Under the pieces are notes generated by a model. It saw only the letters and a program-made list of their open reading frames with translations. It was not told the DNA's origin and ran no database searches. 64,000 bases of DNA from Sporobacter sp963663605 (GTDB lineage: Bacteria > Bacillota > Clostridia > Oscillospirales > Oscillospiraceae). The position numbers and the translations under genes are program-made. This document shows positions 40,533-46,720 of this stretch, one piece after another; position 1 is the stretch's first letter, and each line of letters opens with the position of its first letter. The DNA is taken from assembly GCA_963663605.2 (NCBI GenBank), contig CAXXVF010000002.1, forward strand, positions 1,240,001 to 1,304,000, read 5' to 3'.

Positions 40533-40703
40533 ATGGCATACAAGATCAGCAGCGACTGCGTTTCCTGCGGCGCCTGCGCACCGAATTGTCCCGTCGAGGC
40601 GATTTCTCAGGGTCCCGACCAGTATGTAATCGATCCGGATACATGCATTGATTGCGGCGCCTGCGCCGATTCCTGCCCTGTGGAAGCCATTTCCCAGGGG
40701 TAG
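40533..40703 (+). CDS. 2[4Fe-4S] ferredoxin
   Basis: 56-residue clostridial-type ferredoxin with two CxxCxxCxxxCP motifs (CVSCGACAPNCP and CIDCGACADSCP) binding two [4Fe-4S] clusters. It carries low-potential electrons, here probably for the hydrogenase and other fermentative enzymes. ATG 40533 follows GGAGGTAT. It is monocistronic, with promoter and terminator on either side. It was found by reading the frame directly, as it is short. Confidence 0.97.
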   Translation: MAYKISSDCVSCGACAPNCPVEAISQGPDQYVIDPDTCIDCGACADSCPVEAISQG

Positions 40704-40713
40704 GCATAGCATA

Positions 40714-40791
40714 AAAAAACGCCGCCGTTTTCGGAAAGCGCCGATGCAATCGCGTCAGCGTAATGATTTCGTAAAGGGCGGCGCTTTTTTT
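40714..40791 (+). terminator. Terminator of the ferredoxin gene
   Basis: AACGCCGCC pairs with GGCGGCGCTT across a long, itself folded, loop; eight T follow. Confidence 0.65.
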
Positions 40792-40940
40792 ATTCGTTTG
40801 GATTGCCTTCTGCGCCCTTCCCTATTGAGGCATAATCATAAGGGTGCGGCAGTTATACCTGAAATCCTTTACATGCCCTTCTTGGGGGCAATTCACCCTT
40901 TAACGGAATCATAAGGGCGGCGGGCGGGAATGCGAACAAT

Positions 40941-40980
40941 CCTCAGTCGGCAGAGCCGACAGCTCCTTTCAAAAGGAGCC
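40941..40980 (+). repeat. Double-hairpin repeat, copy 1
   Basis: CAGTCGGCAGAGCCGACAG followed by CTCCTTTCAAAAGGAGCC: two adjacent hairpins. Confidence 0.75.
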
Positions 40981-40989
40981 TTTTGTGAA

Positions 40990-41032
40990 CTCCCTCAGTC
41001 AGCGTTGCTGACAGCTCCCTCAAGAGGGAGCC
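40990..41032 (+). repeat. Double-hairpin repeat, copy 2
   Basis: CTCAGTCAGCGTTGCTGACAG followed by a second hairpin CTCCCTCAAGAGGGAGCC. Same design as copies 1, 3 and the diverged copy at 42347-42385. Confidence 0.8.
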
Positions 41033-41036
41033 TTTA

Positions 41037-41135
41037 ATCGCGCAAGCCTCTGCGGAGGCTTGTTACCGCCTAACGGCGCCGCGATTTCAGGGGGAACCAG
41101 TTCCCCCTGAGGCCCCTTCTGCTCTCCGAGGGGGA
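41037..41135 (+). repeat. Composite GC-rich repeat, copy A
   Basis: Three hairpins in a row: CCTCTGCGGAGG, CCGCCTAACGGCG and AGGGGGAACCAGTTCCCCCT, then CCCCTTCTGCTCTCCGAGGGG. Nearly identical to 42391-42487 on the other side of the methyltransferase gene. Confidence 0.85.
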
Positions 41136-41157
41136 TAGGCATGCGTCGGGAACACAA

Positions 41158-41200
41158 CTCCCTCAGTCAGCAAAGCTGACAGCTCCCTCAAGAGGGAGCC
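41158..41200 (+). repeat. Double-hairpin repeat, copy 3
   Basis: Same as copy 2 except for the first loop (CAGCAAAGCTG). Confidence 0.8.
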
Positions 41201-41228
41201 TCTAATCGCGTCTGTTTCTTTCACAAGC

Positions 41229-41566
41229 AGGGCATGGGGCAAAGCCCCATACAAAACGCGCTCAGTCCCCCGTCCTTCGTGAATGGGGCATGGGGCGAAG
41301 CCCCATACAAAACGCGCTCAGTCCCCCGTCCTTCGTAAATGGGGCATGGGGCGAAGCCCCATACAAAACGCGCTCAGTCCCCCGTCCTTCGTGAATGGGG
41401 CATGGGGCGAAGCCCCATACAAAACGCGCTCAGTCCCCCGTCCTTCGTAAATGGGGCATGGGGCGAAGCCCCATACAAAACGCGCTCAGTCCCCCGTCCT
41501 TCGTGAATGGGGCATGGGGCGAAGCCCCATACCTTTTTGGGGCGGTGGGCGGGATAAGATAAATAA
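41229..41566 (+). repeat. 56-bp tandem repeat array, six units
   Basis: Units start at 41229, 41285, 41341, 41397, 41453 and 41509, exactly 56 bases apart. Each begins GGGGCATGGGGCGAAGCCCC (a hairpin) and continues to CAGTCCCCCGTCCTTCGT. The joint to the next unit alternates GAAT/AAAT, so the array is made of 112-bp pairs. The sixth unit ends in the dispersed tail GGGCGGGATAAGATAAA, 17 bases before the next start codon. Confidence 0.93.
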
Positions 41567-41583
41567 AAACAAGGAAATACAAA

Positions 41584-42300
41584 ATGACAACGGATGAATT
41601 ATGGCCGGACGGCCCGTGTTTCATACAAAAAGACGATACGTTCAGGCTCGGTACGGACGCCGTGCTGCTGTCTCATTTCGCATACGCCATACCCACAGAT
41701 TGCGTGTGTGATTTGGGCTGCGGTTCCGGCATCATCTCCATCCTGATGGCTTGGCGCATACCGGACCTGACCGTCGACGGCATTGAGCTTCAGCCGGACT
41801 GGGCGCATACGGCGCGCGAAAACGTCGGGCTCAACAGCCTTGATGAACGCGTTCGCATCATAACCGGCGATCTGCGGCGCCACCGCGAATTCCTTGAGGC
41901 CGGCGGGTACGATCTGGTCGTATCCAACCCGCCGTATTATCCCGCCGCCAGCGGGAAACTGTCCAACAGGCAAAACATTGCGGCCGCGCGCTCGGAGCAG
42001 ACCTGTACCATAAACGACGTATGCACCGCAGCGCGTTACCTTACGCGCTGGGGCGGCCGCTTCGCGCTCGTCCACAAGCCCGAGCGTCTCATCGATATCA
42101 TCCGCGCGCTCTCCGAAAACGGCCTGGAGCCGAAGCGCATACGCTTTGTGCATCACCGCGCAGGCCAGGCGCCGAACCTTGTTTTGATCGAAAGCCGGCG
42201 CGGCGGCAATCCATCCGTCGTCATCGAGCCGCCGCTTATACTGACCGATGAAAACGGCAACGACACCGAGGAAGTCAAACGGATCTACCATCGGGAATAA
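41584..42300 (+). CDS. TrmN6-like N6-adenine tRNA methyltransferase
   Basis: SAM-dependent methyltransferase of 238 residues with motif I DLGCGSGI and the catalytic SNPPYY of N6-adenine methylases. Overall layout matches the tRNA1(Val) A37 N6-methyltransferase family (TrmN6/YfiC), often found next to rsmI in Firmicutes, as here. A weak AAGGA precedes the ATG. The gene is bracketed by two copies of a composite repeat. Confidence 0.85.
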   Translation: MTTDELWPDGPCFIQKDDTFRLGTDAVLLSHFAYAIPTDCVCDLGCGSGIISILMAWRIPDLTVDGIELQPDWAHTARENVGLNSLDERVRIITGDLRRHREFLEAGGYDLVVSNPPYYPAASGKLSNRQNIAAARSEQTCTINDVCTAARYLTRWGGRFALVHKPERLIDIIRALSENGLEPKRIRFVHHRAGQAPNLVLIESRRGGNPSVVIEPPLILTDENGNDTEEVKRIYHRE

Positions 42301-42390
42301 AACCCGCTTTTTTGCCCATTAGGGGTGGGCAGTCATGCGGACAATCCTCAGCCAGCTGCGCTGACAGCTCTTTTCAAAACGCGCCTTTTA

Positions 42391-42487
42391 TCGCGCAATC
42401 CTCTGCGGAGGATTGTTACCGCCTAACGGCGACGCGATTTCAGGGGGAACCAGTTCCCCCTGAGGCCCCTTCTGCTCTCCGAGGGGG
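42391..42487 (+). repeat. Composite GC-rich repeat, copy B
   Basis: Nearly identical to 41037-41135 (CCTCTGCGGAGG, CCGCCTAACGGCG and AGGGGGAACC hairpins). A diverged double-hairpin repeat precedes it at 42347-42385. Confidence 0.85.
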
Positions 42488-42522
42488 GTATAAATGCACC
42501 CACTTGCCCATCCTTCATAATC

Positions 42523-42636
42523 GGGGCGTGGGGCGAAGCCCCACACAAAACGCGCCCATTCCCCATCCTTCATAATCGGGGCGTGGGGCGAAGCCCCACA
42601 CCTATAAAGGGCGGCGGGCGGGATAAGATAAATAAG
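42523..42636 (+). repeat. Two-unit 55-bp tandem repeat plus G-rich tail
   Basis: Two copies of a unit starting GGGGCGTGGGGCGAAGCCCC (42523 and 42578), related to the 56-bp array, ending in GGGCGGCGGGCGGGATAAG. As at 41509, the tail lies directly upstream of a gene, here rsmI. Confidence 0.88.
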
Positions 42637-42663
42637 ACTAATATTTAACACAAGAGGTGACAA

Positions 42664-43512
42664 ATGAGCGGAATGTTGTATCTGGTGGCGACGCCGATCG
42701 GGAATCTCGGCGATATATCCGCGCGCGCGGCTTCCGTTTTAGCGGAAGTCGATTTCATCGCGGCCGAGGATACGCGCGTCACGCTGAAACTTTTAAACCA
42801 CTTGAATATAAAAAAGCCGCTTGTCAGCTATTATGCGCACAACCGGATCGAAAGCGGTGAAAAAATTATCAAACTCATTTTAAACGGCGAAACCTGCGCG
42901 CTTGTCACAGACGCCGGCATGCCGGCTGTCAGCGACCCCGGCGAGGAGCTCGTGCGGACGTGCGCGGAAGCCGGGATAACGATCCAGGCTGTACCCGGGG
43001 CGTGCGCGGCGGTTACGGCGCTGGCTCTGTCCGGGCTGCCGTCGGGCCGCTTTACGTTCGAGGGCTTTTTGTCAACAGCTAAAAAAAGCCGCTTTGAGCA
43101 CTTAAACACGCTCAAAACGGAAAAACGCACGATGATATTTTACGAAGCGCCGCATAAGCTGCGCGCGACGCTTCGTGATATGCTCAACACCTTCGGCGAC
43201 CGGCGCGTCTCGATCAGCCGTGAAATGACGAAGCTGCACGAAGAGACGCTGCGAACGACGCTCAAGGAAGCTTCCGCGCATTTTGAAGCCACGGCGCCGC
43301 GCGGCGAGTTCGTACTCGTCATCGAAGGCGCGGCGCTGCCGGACACGCCAGAAACGAGTCTTGACGATGCGCTGTCTGCGGTCTTTAAGCTGCGCGGCGC
43401 CGGCCATTCTTTGAAAGACGCCGTCAAGCAGTGCGCCGGGGAAACGGGGCTGCCGAAAAACGTCCTGTATGACGCCGCTTTAAAAAGCGCCTCCACCGAA
43501 AAACAGCGCTGA
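42664..43512 (+). CDS. rsmI: 16S rRNA 2'-O-ribose C1402 methyltransferase
   Basis: Tetrapyrrole-methylase-fold enzyme of 282 residues that methylates C1402 in the decoding centre. Typical sequence: LYLVATPIGNLGDIS, AAEDTRVTLKLL, LVTDAGMPAVSDPG and the SAM-binding VPGACAAVTAL. A good AGAGGTG site precedes the start. Confidence 0.96.
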   Translation: MSGMLYLVATPIGNLGDISARAASVLAEVDFIAAEDTRVTLKLLNHLNIKKPLVSYYAHNRIESGEKIIKLILNGETCALVTDAGMPAVSDPGEELVRTCAEAGITIQAVPGACAAVTALALSGLPSGRFTFEGFLSTAKKSRFEHLNTLKTEKRTMIFYEAPHKLRATLRDMLNTFGDRRVSISREMTKLHEETLRTTLKEASAHFEATAPRGEFVLVIEGAALPDTPETSLDDALSAVFKLRGAGHSLKDAVKQCAGETGLPKNVLYDAALKSASTEKQR

Positions 43513-43656
43513 AACATAATCAAAACCACTAGTGAAACTAGTGGTATGCACAAGCCCTAGAAGGGCATGGTACCGGCAAACGTCTCAAGACGTACCGAAT
43601 TGTCCGCCAACCGCATCATTTTTACAGGCCGCCGCTAAAGCGGCCTGTTTTTTTGC

Positions 43657-44121
43657 CTATGTATTCTTGCTACCCGTGAACGGGTCTATGTATTCCTTCA
43701 TTGTTATCTGGTCGCTGGCAATGTCCTCTTGGAGCTGGTTTTTGATGTATTCCTTTATCGCCTTTTTGTTGCGGCCTACCGTGTCCACATAGTAGCCTCG
43801 ACACCAGAAATGCCGGTTCCCGTACTTGTACTTCAGGTTCGCATGCCTGTCGAATATCATCAGACTACTCTTCCCTTTCAGGTATCCCATGAACTGCGCT
43901 ACACTCAACTTCGGCGGTATCGTCACCAACATATGTATATGGTCGCTACATGCATTTGCTTCAATTATATTTACCCCCTTTTGCCCACATAGTTTTCGCA
44001 GTATTTCTCCAATGTCTTTTTTTATCTTCCCATATATTGCTTTCCGTCTATACTTCGGCGCAAATGCTATATGATATTGGCATCGCCACTTTGAATGTGA
44101 TAAACTTTGTATGTCGTTCAT
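43657..44121 (-). CDS. tnpA: IS200-type Y1 transposase
   Basis: HUH-type single-strand transposase of about 154 residues. The HUH pair is HIH in SDHIHMLV, and the catalytic tyrosine lies in the C-terminal helix (YYVDTVGRNKKAIKEYIKNQ). Start ATG 44121 (MNDIQSLSHSKW) follows AAAGGAGG; a longer in-frame start is not used. The ribosome-binding site is held in a hairpin. The frame is intact, so the element may be active. Confidence 0.93.
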   Translation of the reverse strand: MNDIQSLSHSKWRCQYHIAFAPKYRRKAIYGKIKKDIGEILRKLCGQKGVNIIEANACSDHIHMLVTIPPKLSVAQFMGYLKGKSSLMIFDRHANLKYKYGNRHFWCRGYYVDTVGRNKKAIKEYIKNQLQEDIASDQITMKEYIDPFTGSKNT

Positions 44122-44126
44122 GCGAC

Positions 44127-44189
44127 AAAACCTCCTTTTGCTCCAGATGCGGTTGGCAGACCACATCTATTCTAGCAAAAGGAGGTTTT
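44127..44189 (-). promoter_or_regulatory. Hairpin sequestering the tnpA ribosome-binding site
   Basis: AAAACCTCCTTTTGCT (44127-44142) and its perfect complement AGCAAAAGGAGGTTTT (44174-44189) form a 16-bp stem, with further pairing inside (AGATGCGGT with ACCACATCT). On the minus strand one arm holds AGGAGG of tnpA, so the message should be poorly translated. IS200 elements are known for such a leader. Confidence 0.8.
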
Positions 44190-44255
44190 CTTGCATCTAA
44201 AGATTTTTTATCCTCACCGGCAGAGCCGGTGGTTATCTTCACTAAAGCTTTTTAA

Positions 44256-44294
44256 AAAAATACCTCTGCCCGAAATCGGGCAGAGGCTTTTTTT
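44256..44294. terminator. Bidirectional terminator beside abrB
   Basis: Perfect 11-bp stem CCTCTGCCCGA / TCGGGCAGAGG with a 2-base loop, with A runs before and T runs after it. Confidence 0.9.
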
Positions 44295-44297
44295 GCT

Positions 44298-44543
44298 CTA
44301 AGCTTTCTTTTTAAGTTCTTTCATACAAGCCGCGCAAATATTTTTGCCTTTGTAGTTTTGAACGCCCTTGACATTGCTGCAGAATATGCAAGCCGGTTCG
44401 TACTTTTTCAGGACTATTGCCGATTCGTCCACATATATTTCTAGTGAATCCTTCTCGGCAATGTCTAATGTCCGGCGCAGTTCGATCGGTAAGACGATTC
44501 GCCCTAGCTCATCGACTTTCCTCACAATTCCAGTTGATTTCAT
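44298..44543 (-). CDS. abrB: AbrB-family transition-state regulator
   Basis: 81 residues with an N-terminal swapped-hairpin DNA-binding domain (STGIVRKVDELGRIVLPIEL, about 3-45) and a C-terminal zinc-ribbon-like part with C52/C55 and C70/C73. Represses stationary-phase and sporulation genes in growing cells; spo0A, which represses abrB in Bacillus, lies elsewhere in this window. Promoter at 44608. Confidence 0.9.
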   Translation of the reverse strand: MKSTGIVRKVDELGRIVLPIELRRTLDIAEKDSLEIYVDESAIVLKKYEPACIFCSNVKGVQNYKGKNICAACMKELKKKA

Positions 44544-44607
44544 GCACCCGCTTCCTTTCTTCTATAAAATGCTGTTTCTCCCCCTTGCCGACATAATCGG
44601 CAAATTT

Positions 44608-44636
44608 ACAATACCACATATGACCGGATTTGTCAA
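44608..44636 (-). promoter_or_regulatory. Sigma-A promoter of abrB
   Basis: Consensus TTGACA (44631-44636), 17 bases, TATTGT (44608-44613) on the minus strand. The leader has a short hairpin, TTGCCGA...TCGGCAA (44585-44603). Confidence 0.75.
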
Positions 44637-44746
44637 TCACTGTCGATGTAATTTTATGAAATAATTTAGTAATTTTTATTATTATATTTATCTAAAAATG
44701 ATTTAATTCTATGTAATTATGCTAGTATTTGGGGGTGGCACACTGT

Positions 44747-45328
44747 ATGGCCTTGACCTGGATCTGGACGATCATGATCGTCGTATCCGTCGTTTTCGGC
44801 ATTTTGACAGGCCGTATCGACGCTGTCAGCAGCGCGGCGCTTGAGGGCGCGGGCGCCGCCGTAACGCTTTGTATCGGCATTTGCGGCATCACCTGCCTTT
44901 GGACGGGCATTATGGAAGTCATGCGCCGCAGCGGGATCTCAAACGCCTTGAAAAATCTATTCCTGCCGTTTTTGTCACACCTGTTCCCCGGCTCAAAAAA
45001 CAACAAGTCGATCATGGAGGCCGTATCGGCGAATGTCTCGGCAAACCTTTTAGGCCTTGGCAACGCCGCCACGCCGCTCGGCATCAAAGCGGCAACAGAA
45101 ATGGCCGCCGCATCACGCGGCAGCTCTGCAACGGACGATATGTGCACGCTTGTCGTAATGAATACGGCTTCGATTCAGCTGATACCGGCCACCGTCGCCG
45201 CGGTACGGGCCGCTGCGGGCGCTTCAAATCCGTTCGATATCCTCCCGGCCGTATGGGTTACGTCCCTTTCGTCCGTGACCGTCGGCATTATCACAGCAAA
45301 GCTCCTCAAGCGGCTCTGGAGGAACTGA
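44747..45328 (+). CDS. spmA: Spore maturation protein A
   Basis: Membrane protein of 193 residues needed for proper dehydration of the spore core. Family sequence: GRIDAVSSAALEGA, LGNAATPLGIKAATEM and FDILPAVWVTSLSS, with about four membrane segments of the nucleoside-recognition (Gate) type. ATG 44747 follows GGGGGTGG. One base separates it from spmB. Confidence 0.92.
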   Translation: MALTWIWTIMIVVSVVFGILTGRIDAVSSAALEGAGAAVTLCIGICGITCLWTGIMEVMRRSGISNALKNLFLPFLSHLFPGSKNNKSIMEAVSANVSANLLGLGNAATPLGIKAATEMAAASRGSSATDDMCTLVVMNTASIQLIPATVAAVRAAAGASNPFDILPAVWVTSLSSVTVGIITAKLLKRLWRN

Positions 45329-45329
45329 G

Positions 45330-45848
45330 ATGTCGGCTGTGTTTTCTCTCGCCGTACCGGCCATCATCGGCTCTGTCGCCGTTTTTGCCCTGTGCCGCAA
45401 GGTCGACGTTTTTGAAGCCCTGAAGGCGGGCGCTTTGGACGGACTGCACATCGTATATAAAATACTTCCCGCGCTTGTTGCGCTATTGACAGGCGTTTAC
45501 ATGCTGCGCGCTTCCGGCGCGCTTGATGCGTTTTGCGCGCTTTGCAGGCCGTTGTTGGATCTTATCGGCATTCCGCCGGAGACAGCGTCTATGATCTTCA
45601 TACGTCCGGTCAGCGGGAGCGGCGCGCTGGCCGTCGGCAGCGAATTGATCCGTGAATACGGACCGGATTCCACCATCGGGCGGACGGCCGCCGTCATGCT
45701 CGGCTCGACCGAAACGACATTCTACGTCATTGCCGTCTATTTCGGCGCGGCCGGGATCAAGAAGACACGCTACGCTATCCCGGCCGCTCTATGCGCCGAT
45801 TTTACGGGCTTTCTTGTGGCGTCTTTGACCGTACGGCTGTTTTTTTAA
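45330..45848 (+). CDS. spmB: Spore maturation protein B
   Basis: 172-residue membrane protein, partner of SpmA. Conserved RPVSGSGALAVGSELI and LGSTETTFYVIAVYFG stretches mark the Gate domain. It directly follows spmA, and the start ATG lies inside TGAGATG. Confidence 0.92.
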   Translation: MSAVFSLAVPAIIGSVAVFALCRKVDVFEALKAGALDGLHIVYKILPALVALLTGVYMLRASGALDAFCALCRPLLDLIGIPPETASMIFIRPVSGSGALAVGSELIREYGPDSTIGRTAAVMLGSTETTFYVIAVYFGAAGIKKTRYAIPAALCADFTGFLVASLTVRLFF

Positions 45849-45936
45849 GACGTTTATAAACCGCCGTATCGGTCCGGCCGAAACAGGCGTTTTATTCTAT
45901 CTGCGGAAGTTAAAGTTGGAAAGGTGCGTGAGACAT

Positions 45937-46713
45937 ATGACGTCGCCATTGAGAATTACATGGACTGGTTTTCATACGGAAGGCCTGACTGCTTTCCGGA
46001 ACGTATTGAAAATAGGCGCAAACGTCAACCTGTTTATTACGTTGGATGACGAAGCCTTCGGGATTCGGAGTTCCGGTTCCAGAAAATATATCGATATCTG
46101 CGCGGCGTATAATGTCCGCAGCGCTATGGTTAAAACGATTAAGGGAGACAGCGTTGCTTCCGTTATTGTCTGCAAAGGGGAATCCCTGCGTTATAAAACC
46201 GACCGCGGGCAGAAAAGCGCTATGCAGTCCGCGGCAAATGTTATGGGCGTCGGCGATGTTACGTGTCTTAATTTCCCGGATCAGCACCTCGATAAATACA
46301 CTTTGACGGATATTATCGCGCCGTTGGAAAAGATGCGGGATTTGTTTCAGCCGGATATCGTCTATTGCCAGTTCGGCGGAGATATAAACTTAGATCACAA
46401 AATTTTATTTGAGGCCGTGAATGTCGTGTTCAGGCCCATATATGAAAAACTGCGGGCCTTATATGCGTTTTACACGGCCAGCAGTACGGAATGGGCTTTC
46501 CCAAATACGTTTAAACCCAATTTGTGGATAGATATTTCACATGTATTGGACAAGAAAATTGCGGCATTTGAGTGTTACGAAAGTGAAGTAAGAGCATATC
46601 CGCATCCGAGATCGTCGAAGGCTTTGCGTCATGCCGCGCATTTCTGGGGAAACCAATGTTGTATGGACGCAGCGGAAGTATTTATGACGGTTCGTCAAAT
46701 GTACCGGGAATAA
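45937..46713 (+). CDS. Chimeric formyltransferase-like / PIG-L (LmbE) protein without HPDDE motif
   Basis: 258 residues. The C-terminal three quarters (from about residue 70: GDSVASVIVCKGESLRY on, with FPDQHLD and GGDINLDHKILFEA) are clearly PIG-L/LmbE N-deacetylase, including the third zinc ligand H154. The N-terminal start with AHPDDE, which supplies two zinc ligands and the catalytic Asp, is missing. Instead there are about 65 residues like the beginning of methionyl-tRNA or sugar formyltransferases (ITWTGFHTEGLTAFRNVL). It is probably a recombined, enzymatically inactive gene. ATG 45937 follows AAAGGTG; an earlier TTG at 45916 is possible. Confidence 0.7.
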   Translation: MTSPLRITWTGFHTEGLTAFRNVLKIGANVNLFITLDDEAFGIRSSGSRKYIDICAAYNVRSAMVKTIKGDSVASVIVCKGESLRYKTDRGQKSAMQSAANVMGVGDVTCLNFPDQHLDKYTLTDIIAPLEKMRDLFQPDIVYCQFGGDINLDHKILFEAVNVVFRPIYEKLRALYAFYTASSTEWAFPNTFKPNLWIDISHVLDKKIAAFECYESEVRAYPHPRSSKALRHAAHFWGNQCCMDAAEVFMTVRQMYRE

Positions 46714-46720
46714 GGCGCCG

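Larger units (their letters stand above)
40792..41583. other. Repeat-rich intergenic region
   Basis: Nearly 800 bases without a gene. It is built from three copies of a double-hairpin repeat (40941, 40990, 41158), one GC-rich composite repeat (41037-41135) that recurs at 42391, one G-rich tail (40914-40931) and a six-unit 56-bp tandem array (from 41229) that runs up to the next gene. Confidence 0.85.
43521..44245 (-). mobile_element. IS200/IS605-family insertion sequence
   Basis: An element of about 0.7 kb with one transposase gene and a hairpin near each end: an ACCACTAGT/ACTAGTGGT stem at 43522-43542 and CACCGGCAGAGCCGGTG at about 44215-44231. Ends of this family are single-stranded hairpins without terminal inverted repeats or target duplication, so the exact borders are uncertain. 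The single gene (no tnpB) places it in the IS200 group. Confidence 0.8.

Noticed and set aside
41229..41566. Regular repeats as a possible CRISPR array
   Set aside because: The 56-bp units are fully tandem with no unique spacers, and no cas genes are near.
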